61,484 nucleotides of DNA from Phycisphaerales bacterium UBA1161 (GCA_002311745.1 DBZL01000077.1:1-61484); one strand, 5' to 3'; positions 48,513 to 57,645 are shown, counted from the stretch's first letter. Notes: generated by a model from the letters alone, not told the origin. Numbers and translations are program-made.

Positions 48513-49679
48513 ATGCAAGACAGCAGGATTTTGACGGCCGGCAGTTTGAGCTGCGACGTCGCCGTCGTCGGCAGCGGTCCGGGAGGCGCGTGCGCCGCCC
48601 GGGCCTTGGCGGCGAGCGGGCTGCACGTCGTCATCCTCGAAAAAGCGGCCGCACTGCCACGCTACAAAACCTGCGGCGGCGGCGTCCTGGGCCGAGCCGT
48701 CAAACTCCTGGGCATTTCCGACCCGCCGATTCCCCACAGAGCCTGCCGTAGAGCCGAGTTCTTCCTTTCCGATGAACTGCATTTTTGCGTCACCCGCGAG
48801 CAGCCCATCGTCCTGATGACCATGCGCGACAGCTTCGATCAATGGCTGACGCAAAAGGCACTCGACGCCGGCGCGCAACTGCGGATCAACTGCGCCGTTC
48901 AAGACGTGGCATTGCAGCGCGACTGCGTGCGCCTGAGCACCAGCCAAGGCGAGGTGTTGGCGCGTTTTGTGATCGCCGCGGATGGCGCCAGCGGCCCCAT
49001 CGCCAAAAAAGCCGGCTGGCCCGACCGTCGCCGCCTCGTGCCGGCACTGGAATGCGAGGTCGCCGTTTCTCCGGCAGATTTCGACCGATTCAGCGACGCC
49101 GCCCGCTTCGATTTTCATCCCATCCCCCACGGCTACGCCTGGGTCTTCCCCAAAGAATCCCATTTATCCATCGGCGTGCTGACCCATCGTCCCAGCGGCG
49201 TGAACCTGAACGACTGCTTGGCCCGATACCTCGAATACTTGCGCATCGCGCCGCAATCCGTCCAACGTCACGGTTACGTGATTCCGCTTTTGCCCCGCGC
49301 CAGCTATTTCGCCCGCCGGCGCGTTCTGTTGGTCGGCGACGCCGCCGGCTTGGCCGATCCGGTCACGGCCGAAGGCATCACGCACGCCATTCACAGCGGC
49401 CAGCTCGCCGCCGCCGCGATCATCGGCGCCTTTGGGCACGAGCAACAGGTCTGCGCCGCCTACAACAAATCACTAAGCCGAGCCGTGATTTCCGAGCTTC
49501 GCTGGGCCCGCCCCTGGGCCCACTTGCTTTACAACCTGCCGCGCCTGCGGGATGCCCTGTTCCGCCGCCGCGGCCAGGCGCTGGCCGAGAACATGACGGA
49601 TGTCGTCACCGGCCAAGCCGGCTATCGCGCCTTGTCCATCAATCCACTGAACTATCTGAGGTTGTTGCATCGCGGGTGA
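48513..49679 (+). CDS. geranylgeranyl reductase family FAD-dependent oxidoreductase
   Basis: A 388-residue flavoprotein. The dinucleotide-binding GSGPGGACAARALA, the family motif YKTCGGGVL and the second FAD motif GDAAGLADPVTAEGI are characteristic of geranylgeranyl reductases, which hydrogenate prenyl chains of membrane lipids, quinones or chlorophylls. The substrate here could be a menaquinone tail or an isoprenoid lipid. TTCGCC-17-GATAAT at about 48448-48481 is a possible promoter with a short leader; GATTGT lies closer to the ATG. The sigma-fusion gene begins 45 bases downstream. Confidence 0.9.
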   Translation: MQDSRILTAGSLSCDVAVVGSGPGGACAARALAASGLHVVILEKAAALPRYKTCGGGVLGRAVKLLGISDPPIPHRACRRAEFFLSDELHFCVTREQPIVLMTMRDSFDQWLTQKALDAGAQLRINCAVQDVALQRDCVRLSTSQGEVLARFVIAADGASGPIAKKAGWPDRRRLVPALECEVAVSPADFDRFSDAARFDFHPIPHGYAWVFPKESHLSIGVLTHRPSGVNLNDCLARYLEYLRIAPQSVQRHGYVIPLLPRASYFARRRVLLVGDAAGLADPVTAEGITHAIHSGQLAAAAIIGAFGHEQQVCAAYNKSLSRAVISELRWARPWAHLLYNLPRLRDALFRRRGQALAENMTDVVTGQAGYRALSINPLNYLRLLHRG

Positions 49680-49684
49680 ATTTC

Positions 49685-49714
49685 TTGGCGTGTTTCGCCG
49701 CAGGCGTCCATACT
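49685..49714 (+). promoter_or_regulatory. promoter of sigma fusion 1
   Basis: TTGGCG (49685-49690), 18-base spacer, CATACT (49709-49714), 9 bases to ATG 49724. The same layout (TTGACC, 18, CATACT, 9) precedes the paralogue, with further matches around the -10 box (GGCGNCCATACTG). Confidence 0.5.
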
Positions 49715-49723
49715 GATATTGAA

Positions 49724-51544
49724 ATGGTCGTGGCTGACCGGGAGCTGTTGGAGGATTTCGCTCGCCGAAGGTCTGACTCGGCGTTTGCGGAGATCGTGTC
49801 GCGATACGCCAACCTGGTCAACGCGGCGGCGTTGCGGCAGGTGCGCGATCCGCACCTGGCGCAGGACGTGACGCAGGCGACGTTCATCGTGCTGTCGCGG
49901 CGGGCGGGGTCGGTGCCGGCGGAACGCCTGCCGGGCTGGCTGATCCTCACGGCGCGATTCTGCGCCAAAGACGCCCTCAAGAAACAAGTCCGCCGGATCC
50001 AATACGAGCAGGAGGCGGCAAGCATGAGACCGATTGTCACAGAACCCACCGATGCGTCGCAGACGGAAATTGCCGGCGTTCTCGATGAAGCGTTGTCCCA
50101 TCTGCGCTTCCGCGAAGCCACGGCCGTGGCCATGCGCTATCTGCAAAACCGACCCATGGCGTCGGTGGCCGAGGCGCTGGGCGTTTCCGTCGACGCCGCC
50201 CAGAAAACCGTCTCGCGCTCTCTGCTGAAATTGCGAAAGATTTTGCTGCGCCGCGGCGTGGTGGTCAGCGCGGCGGGGCTATCGGCGGCACTGCTACACG
50301 AGTCGGCGCAGACGGCCCCGGCGGCCTTGGCAGTGTCGACGGCGGGAGCATCGGTCCAAAGTCTTTCCATTGCCAAAGGAGCGATCAACATGATGCTGTG
50401 GGCGAAACTCCAGGTGGCGGCGGCGGTTACTGCGGGTGTGCTTCTGACGGGCGGAGGAGGCGCGGTCGTGCTGACCAGCGCGTTGGCGGGCGGGAGGCCG
50501 GTGGCGTCTTCGGCCGCGCCGGTGGCCCCGGCGGCCCCCGCCGCCCCGGCCGCCGCTGCGCAAACCCAACCCGATGCCGATTCCCTCATCCGCGAGGGCT
50601 GGGACCTTTGCAATCGCGGCCGACTCGACCCGGCCGCCGCCAAATTCGAGCAGGCCATCCAGCTCGCTCCGCAGTCGGCTGAGGCCTGGAACGGACTGGG
50701 CTGGACCCTCGCCTACCGCACGCCGGTACTGGCCGAGGAGACGTTCAACTATGCCGTCGCCCTCGATTCCAATCATGTGGAAGCGGGCGCGCTTAACGGA
50801 CTGGGAGGAGCCTATTTCTGGCTTAACGAATACAACAACGCCGAGCAGGCCTGGCTGGCGGCGGTGCCGCGAAGCTCCGGGGCAGAATTTGGTCTGGCCA
50901 AATTGTACCTGCTCAAGGGGGACTGGGATGACGCTGCCAAATACGCCAAGATGGTTTTGGACTCCAATGACAAATTCCAAGATTCGGCACAGCAGCAGCA
51001 ATTAACGAATCAGCTTCGCGCGATCCTGAAGGCCGCCCAGGACCATAAGCTTCCCGATCATTTGCGAAACCAGATCATGCCACCCGCCACTTCGTCGGAA
51101 ATTACCAAGGGGGGGCTGGGCCGCAGCAAAATGGAACAGATCGGCCAATCGTTCAAAGCCGTCCTGGACAAGTACCCCAACGACACCGATGCGCTCAACG
51201 GCATGGCGTGGGTGGAGTACCGCACGGACAATCTCGATGCAGCCCAAAGGGACTTCCAGACCGTGCTGAACAACAACCCCCATCATCACAGGGCGATGGA
51301 CGGCATGGCTCGGACGTTGCACGACAAAGGCGAGATCGACGCGGCGATTGCGCTCTGGCAGCAGGCGCTCCAGGAACATCCCGGGGATGACGACGTGGTT
51401 CGCGGCTTGGCCGATGCCTACATGGAAAGAGGCGATTCCGCAAAGGCCATCCCATTATTGCAGTGGCTGCTCAAGTCCAATCCGAACGACCAAGACGCTA
51501 AAGCCAAGCTGCAGGAAGCCGGCCATGATGCGGCCGCAAAATAG
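49724..51544 (+). CDS. ECF sigma factor fused to a membrane anchor and TPR domain
   Basis: A 606-residue fusion. Sigma region 2 is at about residues 8-90 (YANLVNAAALRQVRDPH, DVTQATFIVLSRR), region 4 at about 120-175 (LQNRPMASVAEALGVS helix-turn-helix). A linker leads to a single transmembrane helix at about 226-250, followed by an Ala/Pro linker and TPR repeats (290-600) on the far side. Such C-terminally extended ECF sigmas are typical of planctomycetes; the tail may hold the sigma at the membrane until it is released. An internal AAAGGAG and in-frame ATG (residue 223) may yield the membrane/TPR part alone. Longer upstream open frame is only a shadow. Confidence 0.9.
   Translation: MVVADRELLEDFARRRSDSAFAEIVSRYANLVNAAALRQVRDPHLAQDVTQATFIVLSRRAGSVPAERLPGWLILTARFCAKDALKKQVRRIQYEQEAASMRPIVTEPTDASQTEIAGVLDEALSHLRFREATAVAMRYLQNRPMASVAEALGVSVDAAQKTVSRSLLKLRKILLRRGVVVSAAGLSAALLHESAQTAPAALAVSTAGASVQSLSIAKGAINMMLWAKLQVAAAVTAGVLLTGGGGAVVLTSALAGGRPVASSAAPVAPAAPAAPAAAAQTQPDADSLIREGWDLCNRGRLDPAAAKFEQAIQLAPQSAEAWNGLGWTLAYRTPVLAEETFNYAVALDSNHVEAGALNGLGGAYFWLNEYNNAEQAWLAAVPRSSGAEFGLAKLYLLKGDWDDAAKYAKMVLDSNDKFQDSAQQQQLTNQLRAILKAAQDHKLPDHLRNQIMPPATSSEITKGGLGRSKMEQIGQSFKAVLDKYPNDTDALNGMAWVEYRTDNLDAAQRDFQTVLNNNPHHHRAMDGMARTLHDKGEIDAAIALWQQALQEHPGDDDVVRGLADAYMERGDSAKAIPLLQWLLKSNPNDQDAKAKLQEAGHDAAAK
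50375..50392 (+). promoter_or_regulatory. internal Shine-Dalgarno and start codon in sigma fusion 1
   Basis: AAAGGAG (50375-50381) with 8 bases to in-frame ATG 50390 (residue 223), just before the transmembrane helix. The same arrangement is conserved in the paralogue. Translation from here would make a membrane protein without the sigma domain. Confidence 0.5.
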
Positions 51545-51583
51545 CCCCCGGGAAGTACCATTTTGGGCACCGCCGGTGGATTT

Positions 51584-51613
51584 TTGACCTGTCTGGCTCG
51601 GGGCGGCCATACT
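51584..51613 (+). promoter_or_regulatory. promoter of sigma fusion 2
   Basis: TTGACC (51584-51589), 18-base spacer, CATACT (51608-51613), 9 bases to ATG 51623. It mirrors the promoter of sigma fusion 1. Confidence 0.55.
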
Positions 51614-51622
51614 GGTCCTGGA

Positions 51623-53350
51623 ATGGCCCCACCCGATTCCCAATTGCTGGACGACTTCGTCCATCGCAAGTCGGATGAAGCGTTCAGGGAGATCGTGCGG
51701 CGTTACGTGGACCTGGTCCACGCGGCGGCGATGCGGCAGGTGCGCGACCCGCACGTGGCCGACGACGTCACGCAAGCGACGTTCATCGTGCTGGCGCGGC
51801 GGGCCGCGGCTGTGCCGGCGGGGCATCTGGCCGGCTGGCTCCTTAAAACCGCCCGGTTTTGCGCCAAGGATGCTCTCAAGAAGCAAACCCGCCGCAGCCA
51901 TTACGAGCACGAGGCGGCAATCATGAAGTCAACCGTGTCACAAGCTCCCGATGCCTCCGAAGCGGAAATCGCGGCCTCTCTGGACGATGCCATGGCGCGC
52001 CTGCGCAGCAAGGAAAGCACGGCGGTGGCGATGCACTATCTTCAGAACCGGCCTCTGGCGGACGTGGCCGCGGCCCTGGGCGTCTCCGCCGAGGCGGCGC
52101 GAAAGATCGTTTCGCGGTCCCTGGTGAAGCTGAGAGGGATTTTGCAGCGCCGCGGCGTGGTTGTTTCGTCGACGGCGGTTTTGTCCGCCGCCCTTTTGCA
52201 TCAATCGGCGCAGACGGCCCCGGCGGCCTTGGCGATATCGGCAGCGGGGGCATCGGTCCAAAGTCTTTCCATCGCCAAAGGAGCGATCCACATGTTGCTC
52301 TGGACAAAGATCAAAGCGGCCGCGGTGGTGACGGCGGCGGTGGCCCTGTCCGGCGGCACCGGCGCGGTGGTGTTGAATTACACGCTGGCCGCCCCGCCGG
52401 CCCAGCAATCTCCCACGCCCCAGCCCGCGCCGCCAATCGCCGAGGCATCCGTGCCGGCCAGCCAACCCGCCGAGTTCAACAGCCCCTTCCTGCATCTGGT
52501 CGGCTGCCGCATTCAGCAGACGGTGGAGCTGAAACTGACTGCGGCCGCGACCCAGCCATCGGCGGTGACGTTGTACGAGCAGCAGTATTCGCAGGTGCAG
52601 TGGACCATCGAGCCAGACCTGGCCGCCAAGGCCGCCGGATACACCGTTTCGGTTGCTCCTTCGGACGATCCCGAAGGCGCACAAATCACCCGCGCCGACA
52701 AGGACAGCCGCGGGCAGTTGCTTTTGGATCAACTGAAGGATCCGGGCGAGTACGACGTAAAAGTCTCCGCCGTTGGCCCCGATTCCAAACCCATCGCCGA
52801 AGCCGCCGCGCAGGTGAGCGTCGAGCCGTTGCCCTCGACGCTGATCATGATCAACGACATCCGGGACGATGACACGATTCGGTTTCTCTTCGTCGGCCAA
52901 TTCCTCAACGAAAGCAATCGCGAATTCCGCGACAACCAGTTCCAGAAATCCAATTTCGTGCACTTGGAGAAGATGAGCGACGATCAGGGCAGGCCCCTTC
53001 GCTTCACCGTGTCGCGACAGGGACGTATGTTCCAATATCGTTACACGTTGAACGATCCCGTCGATCCGGGCCAGCCGGTCTTATACTCCTACGCCGGCAC
53101 CATGACCGATCTGGTGAGAAACCTCGGCGGCGCGATGCGCATGTATTCCATGAGCCGCTCGCCCGGCAACAATGCGCCCACGCGGCGGATCGAGCTGTAT
53201 CTCCTGCCCGCCGGCGCCAAGCTGGTGGCGGTAACGCCGGCGAATCTGCCGACCAAGATCGTCGACGGACGCGTGCAGATTTACATGGAGGTCATCATTC
53301 CGCCCGGCGGCTCCAACGCCGTCTCCATCCGCTATCGCATGCCGCAGTAA
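51623..53350 (+). CDS. ECF sigma factor fused to a membrane anchor and unknown extracytoplasmic domain
   Basis: A 575-residue paralogue of the preceding gene with the same sigma region 2 and 4 layout (RQVRDPHVADDVTQATFIVL; LQNRPLADVAAALGVS) and the same linker and transmembrane helix (about 229-252). Instead of TPRs the tail (about 270-575) is a beta-rich domain with no recognised family, containing QYSQVQWTIEPDLAAKAAGY and a late RIELYLLPAGAKLVAV. The two genes therefore keep the sigma module and exchange the sensor. Start ATG 51623 rather than 51563 fits the promoter and homology to the other gene. It has its own internal AAAGGAG-ATG. Confidence 0.9.
   Translation: MAPPDSQLLDDFVHRKSDEAFREIVRRYVDLVHAAAMRQVRDPHVADDVTQATFIVLARRAAAVPAGHLAGWLLKTARFCAKDALKKQTRRSHYEHEAAIMKSTVSQAPDASEAEIAASLDDAMARLRSKESTAVAMHYLQNRPLADVAAALGVSAEAARKIVSRSLVKLRGILQRRGVVVSSTAVLSAALLHQSAQTAPAALAISAAGASVQSLSIAKGAIHMLLWTKIKAAAVVTAAVALSGGTGAVVLNYTLAAPPAQQSPTPQPAPPIAEASVPASQPAEFNSPFLHLVGCRIQQTVELKLTAAATQPSAVTLYEQQYSQVQWTIEPDLAAKAAGYTVSVAPSDDPEGAQITRADKDSRGQLLLDQLKDPGEYDVKVSAVGPDSKPIAEAAAQVSVEPLPSTLIMINDIRDDDTIRFLFVGQFLNESNREFRDNQFQKSNFVHLEKMSDDQGRPLRFTVSRQGRMFQYRYTLNDPVDPGQPVLYSYAGTMTDLVRNLGGAMRMYSMSRSPGNNAPTRRIELYLLPAGAKLVAVTPANLPTKIVDGRVQIYMEVIIPPGGSNAVSIRYRMPQ
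52277..52294 (+). promoter_or_regulatory. internal Shine-Dalgarno and start codon in sigma fusion 2
   Basis: AAAGGAG (52277-52283) and in-frame ATG 52292 with 8 bases between, as in sigma fusion 1. The surrounding 44 bases are identical in about 42 positions, more than the sigma-coding parts. Confidence 0.5.
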
Positions 53351-53387
53351 TGGAGAAAAATAACCCGGGCGTTAAGATCGGCCGGCG

Positions 53388-55349
53388 ATGAGCACGCTGC
53401 AGCAGATGCTTCAGACGGCGCAGCAGCACCATCAGGCGGGCCGCTTGCCCCAGGCGGAAGCGATCTATCGCCAGATTCTCGCCCGCCAGGGCCAGCATCC
53501 CGATGCCCTGCACCTCCTGGGCGTGCTGGCCCTGCAGACGGGGCAGCTCGATACCGCCCAGGAACTGATCGGCCGAGCCATCTCTCTTCAGCCCAGCCGC
53601 CCCGATTTTCACTGCAACCTGGGTCTGGCCCTGGCCGCCGCCGGCAAGACCGACCAAGCCATGGCCGCCTATCAACGGGCCCTTTCGCTGCGGCCGGATT
53701 ATCCCGAAGCCCACAACAATCTCGGCGTGGCCCTGACAAGCCTGCGGCGATTTAACGAGGCGATCGACGCCTATCGTCAAGCCCTGGCCCTTCGGCCCAG
53801 TTACCCCGAGGCCCTGAACAACCTCGGCTCCGCCCTGCGGGAACAAGGCCGCGACGACCAAGCCATCGACGCCTTCCGCCAAGCCCTGGCGGTCCAGGCC
53901 GATTTTGCCCAAGCCCGCGGCAACCTTGGCAACGCCCTGTGCCAAGCCAACCGCCCCGATGAGGCCGTCGACGTTCTTCAGAAAGGCCTGGAGCGGTCCC
54001 CGCAGGACCCGGAAATCCTCTACAGCCTCGGCAACGCCCTGTGCGCCGCCAAGCGGCTCGAGCAGGCCATCGACGTGTACCGCCGCCTGCTGGTCGCGCA
54101 GCCGCAGCGCGTCGAAGCCCAGAACAATCTGGCCAACACGCTCCTCGCCCTCGGCCGCGTCGATGAAGCCGTCGCCGCCTTCCAAGACGCGCTTGCCCTG
54201 CGGCCAGATGCACCAACCATCATGTACAACTTGGCCAATGCCCTGGGTCGCGCCGGCCGGCACGAGCAGGCCATCGAGATGTTGCGCAAGACGCTGGCGC
54301 TGCATCCGGATAGCGCCCGCGTCCACAACAACCTGGGCCGCGAGCTTCAGGACCTGGGCCAAGTGGATGATGCGATCGCCGCCTTCAGCCGTGCCATCGC
54401 CCTGCAAGGCGATTTCGCCTTGGCGCATTGCAACCGCGGTATGGCCCTGCTGCTCAAAGGCGACTATCGCCAGGGCTGGGCGGAATACGAGTGGAGATGG
54501 AAAGTCAATTCCTTCGACCTTCCGGCGCGGGCGTTTCCGCAGCAGTTGTGGGACGGCGGCGACCTGCGCGGCCGGCGCATCCTCCTGTACGCCGAGCAGG
54601 GCTTCGGCGACGCCATCCAGTTCGTCCGCTACGCGCCCCTCATCGCCCAGCGCGGCGCCCACCTGACCCTCTTCTGCCAGCCACCCCTGCGCCGACTCTT
54701 CCAATCCGTCCGCGGCGTCCAGGACGTCGTCGCCGGCAACCGCGACGTCGAAGTCCACGTGCATTACCCCCTGCTGAGCCTGCCACGCCTGCTGGACACA
54801 ACGCTGGAATCCATCCCCGCGAACGTCCCCTATCTCCACGCCGATCCGCAGCTCGCCGCGCAGTGGCGCTCGCGGCTGCCGACGGACGCTCGCCTCAAAG
54901 TGGGACTGGTCTGGCACGGCCGGTCGTTGCCCGAGCCCGGCCGCTCCATCCCGCCGGACCTGCTATCGCCCCTGGCCCGCATCCCCAACGTCTCTTTTTT
55001 CAGCCTGCAAACAGGCGACGCCCCCGCCCCACCGGCCGATCTGCACATGAGCGATTGGTCCCGGCAAATCACCGACTTCGCCGACACCGCCGCCCTCATG
55101 GAAAATCTCGATTTGGTGATCACCATCGACACCGCCGCCGCCCACCTGGCCGGCGCCATGGGAAAGCCTGCCTGGGTGCTCCTGAAGTTCGCCCCCGATT
55201 GGCGCTGGCTGTTGGAGCGGACCGATTCACCCTGGTATCCGACCATGCGATTGTTCAGGCAACCCAAAGCCGGCGATTGGGAAAACGTCATTGAGCGCAC
55301 CGCCAACGCACTGGCACAATTGGCGGCTGGCTCCGCGAACCCGGCATGA
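53388..55349 (+). CDS. TPR protein with C-terminal glycosyltransferase-like domain
   Basis: A 653-residue protein. Residues about 1-370 are ten or more consecutive TPR units with the W/L-G-Y-A-F-A-P pattern (for example PDYPEAHNNLGVAL and ALRPSYPEALNNLG). The C-terminal 260 residues resemble the family 9/41-type fold attached to TPRs in many bacteria, with RRILLYAEQGFGDAIQFVRY, KVGLVWHGRS and TIDTAAAHLAGAMGKPAWV. It probably glycosylates proteins or lipids. TAAGAT (53373-53378) ends 9 bases before the ATG. It overlaps the next gene by 4 bases, linking glycosylation and acylation. Confidence 0.85.
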   Translation: MSTLQQMLQTAQQHHQAGRLPQAEAIYRQILARQGQHPDALHLLGVLALQTGQLDTAQELIGRAISLQPSRPDFHCNLGLALAAAGKTDQAMAAYQRALSLRPDYPEAHNNLGVALTSLRRFNEAIDAYRQALALRPSYPEALNNLGSALREQGRDDQAIDAFRQALAVQADFAQARGNLGNALCQANRPDEAVDVLQKGLERSPQDPEILYSLGNALCAAKRLEQAIDVYRRLLVAQPQRVEAQNNLANTLLALGRVDEAVAAFQDALALRPDAPTIMYNLANALGRAGRHEQAIEMLRKTLALHPDSARVHNNLGRELQDLGQVDDAIAAFSRAIALQGDFALAHCNRGMALLLKGDYRQGWAEYEWRWKVNSFDLPARAFPQQLWDGGDLRGRRILLYAEQGFGDAIQFVRYAPLIAQRGAHLTLFCQPPLRRLFQSVRGVQDVVAGNRDVEVHVHYPLLSLPRLLDTTLESIPANVPYLHADPQLAAQWRSRLPTDARLKVGLVWHGRSLPEPGRSIPPDLLSPLARIPNVSFFSLQTGDAPAPPADLHMSDWSRQITDFADTAALMENLDLVITIDTAAAHLAGAMGKPAWVLLKFAPDWRWLLERTDSPWYPTMRLFRQPKAGDWENVIERTANALAQLAAGSANPA

Positions 55350-56512
55350 TGGAAACTCTCTTGCAGGGCACTCGCAAACTGCGACAATTCTTCGAAGACA
55401 TGAACCTCCGGAACCCCGCCCGTGGCACAAGGCTGCCGGGACTCGACGGCCTTCGGGCTGTTTCGATCGTCCTGGTCGTCATCTGCCACCTCGCTCAATC
55501 TCCGCAATTCCCCAAGATCGGTTGGCTGGGTCAACTTGCCATGGAGGGACAATTTGGCGTGCAAATTTTTTTCGTCATCAGCGGATTCCTCATCACTTGG
55601 CTTTTCATCGACGAGGAACAGAAGCGCGGACGGATCAGCCTGACAAAGTTCTTTATGCGCCGGGCGGTGCGAATCTTCCCTCCGGCTTTGGCGTATCTTC
55701 TGGTGCTGCGATTTCTCGCGGCGGCGGGCGTTTTGCAATGCGGCTGGCGCGACGTGGCTTACGGCGCCTTGTTCATTCGAAACGTGCTTCCTGGTCCGGT
55801 CGCGACCAATCATTTCTGGGCGCTGGCCATTGAACAGCAGTTCTATCTCATGTGGCCACTGCTGGTCGTCCTTTTGGCAATGAGAGGCCGCATCGCATTG
55901 ATCGTCGCCGCAATCATTTTTGTTCCCCTCTGGAGATATGCGCACGTTGCCAACCTCATGGGCTTCCATGAGGTCAGCATTTGGAGATTCGACGTCATGT
56001 GCGATTCGCTGCTGGCCGGGTGCCTTCTGGGGCTGCTCCGGCAGAATCCCGGCACTTCAGCGCTTATGCGCGGACCATACCTCCAAAGTCGGTGGGCGGT
56101 CGTACTGGCGATCCTGGTGGGGGTCGCGGCGATCGCCCAACCATTCCATGCCTCGTCGCTGAGCCGCGCCGCGCTTCCCGCCGTAAAAGCTCTGGGGGTC
56201 GCCGTCGTTATCAACTTCGCCGTGCACGGACACGACAGTTGGATGGATCGATTCCTCAATCTCGCTCCGATGGCCTGGATGGGCCGCCTGTCTTATAGCC
56301 TTTATATCTGGCAGCAAATCTTTTGCTGCGATTATTACCCCTGGCATCATTACAACGCGATTCCACTAAATCTCATTTTGACTCTGGCATGCGCCTCGGC
56401 AAGCTATTACATTTTGGAACAGCCATTGGCGCGCGTGCGGGGGCGCTTGGAGCGCGGTACGCACACCGCAACCGCTGTCGCCCCAATACGCCAACGCGCT
56501 GCGTCCCTTTAA
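55346..56512 (+). CDS. acyltransferase 3 family membrane protein
   Basis: A 388-residue integral membrane acyltransferase of the OafA/YrhL family with about ten transmembrane helices. Family features are GLDGLRAVSIVLVVICH with its conserved His, FFVISGFLITWL, FFMRRAVRIFPP and HFWALAIEQQFY with the conserved E/Q. Such enzymes transfer acetyl or other acyl groups to surface sugars. Its start overlaps the preceding TPR-glycosyltransferase by 4 bases (ATGA), so the two probably modify the same glycan. The oxidoreductase that follows starts 14 bases later. Confidence 0.9.
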   Translation: MMETLLQGTRKLRQFFEDMNLRNPARGTRLPGLDGLRAVSIVLVVICHLAQSPQFPKIGWLGQLAMEGQFGVQIFFVISGFLITWLFIDEEQKRGRISLTKFFMRRAVRIFPPALAYLLVLRFLAAAGVLQCGWRDVAYGALFIRNVLPGPVATNHFWALAIEQQFYLMWPLLVVLLAMRGRIALIVAAIIFVPLWRYAHVANLMGFHEVSIWRFDVMCDSLLAGCLLGLLRQNPGTSALMRGPYLQSRWAVVLAILVGVAAIAQPFHASSLSRAALPAVKALGVAVVINFAVHGHDSWMDRFLNLAPMAWMGRLSYSLYIWQQIFCCDYYPWHHYNAIPLNLILTLACASASYYILEQPLARVRGRLERGTHTATAVAPIRQRAASL

Positions 56513-56526
56513 CTTCACCCCGTCAC

Positions 56527-57600
56527 ATGGTTCCCACTCCATTCATCATCATCGGCAGCGGATGGCGATCGGAATTCTATCTCCGCATCGCCCGCGAAAT
56601 CCCCGATCGCTTTGCCGCGGCGGCCATGCTCATCCGCGACCCGGCCAAGGCCCAGCGCTATGAAACCGCCTTCGCCGTCCGCACCCACCGCAACCTGGAC
56701 GATCTTCTGCGATCCACGCGCCCGCTCTTCGCCGTCGTCTGCGTCGCCAAAAATGCAACGGCGTCGGTCTTGGCTGAACTGGCTGTTCGCAAAATCCCCA
56801 TCCTCTGCGAAACGCCCCCCGCTCCCGACTTGGCCGGGTTGGATCAAGTCAACCAACTCACCGCGGCCGGCGCCCGCATTCAAGTCGCCGAACAGTACGT
56901 CTTCCAGCCCATGCACGCCGCCCGCCTGGCGGTGGCTCGCTCCGGACTTTTGGGCGCCGTCTCCCAAGCCCAGGTGTCCTTCAGCCAAAGCTACCACGGC
57001 ATCAGCCTCATCCGCCGTTACCTGGGCGTCGGCTTCGATTCGGTCAAGATCACCGCGAAAAAATTCACTTCTCCCATCTTCCAAGGCCCCAGCCGCGCCG
57101 GCCCGCCGGCGGAAGAAAAAATCATCCCCTGCCCGCAGACCCTCGCTTGGCTGGACTGGGGCGACCGTCTGGGGGTTTTCGATTTCGCCCACGATCAGCA
57201 CCGCTCCTATGTGCGCTCCGACCGCGTTCTGATCCGTGGCGAGCGCGGCGAGATCAACCAAACCCGCGTCCGCCATCTGCTCGACTTCCGCACGCCGATG
57301 GAGTTCGAATTGCATCGCGTTGATGCCGGCCAAGACGGCAATCTCGAAGGCCACCATCACAAAGGCGTCGTCGGCGCCGCCCAATGGTGGTACGAAAATC
57401 CGTTTCTGCCCGCGCGCCTGTTCGACGACGAGATCGCCGTCGCCACCTGCCTGGAAAAGATGTCCGTTTACGCCGCCGGCGGCGCGGATTTTTACTCCCT
57501 CGCCGAAGCGTCCCACGACATGTACCTGGGCCTCATGATGGACCAGGCCGCGGAGGAGGAGAAAACGATTGAGGTGCAACCTCGGCCTTGGGCGAAGTAG
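56527..57600 (+). CDS. Gfo/Idh/MocA family oxidoreductase
   Basis: A 357-residue NAD(P)-dependent oxidoreductase of the Gfo/Idh/MocA family. The N-terminal Rossmann fold has IIIGSGWRSEFY and the AVVCVAKNATASV / ILCETPPAPDL segments (the catalytic Lys is not in the common EKP form here: ETP). The C-terminal part has the beta-sheet dimer fold (VAEQYVFQPMHAARLA). Likely acts on a sugar or sugar nucleotide. The start ATG 56527 is chosen because the upstream extension is a shadow of the acyltransferase gene. The missing lysine may indicate a changed reaction. Confidence 0.82.
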   Translation: MVPTPFIIIGSGWRSEFYLRIAREIPDRFAAAAMLIRDPAKAQRYETAFAVRTHRNLDDLLRSTRPLFAVVCVAKNATASVLAELAVRKIPILCETPPAPDLAGLDQVNQLTAAGARIQVAEQYVFQPMHAARLAVARSGLLGAVSQAQVSFSQSYHGISLIRRYLGVGFDSVKITAKKFTSPIFQGPSRAGPPAEEKIIPCPQTLAWLDWGDRLGVFDFAHDQHRSYVRSDRVLIRGERGEINQTRVRHLLDFRTPMEFELHRVDAGQDGNLEGHHHKGVVGAAQWWYENPFLPARLFDDEIAVATCLEKMSVYAAGGADFYSLAEASHDMYLGLMMDQAAEEEKTIEVQPRPWAK

Positions 57601-57608
57601 GAGGTTAT

Positions 57609-57645
57609 GCGGCGCGGTCCACGGGCTGCCGCCCGTGGCTATTAT
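57609..57645 (+). repeat. dispersed repeat family R6, copy C (core only)
   Basis: The core CCACGGGCTGCCGCCCGTGG (57619-57638) with CTATTA following matches copies A and B but has two paired substitutions that keep the stem. It fills the gap between the convergent oxidoreductase and LysE genes. Confidence 0.75.

Noticed and set aside
48785..49723. Upstream extension of the sigma fusion 1 frame
   Set aside because: It reads through the geranylgeranyl reductase gene in another frame; promoter and homology place the start at 49724.
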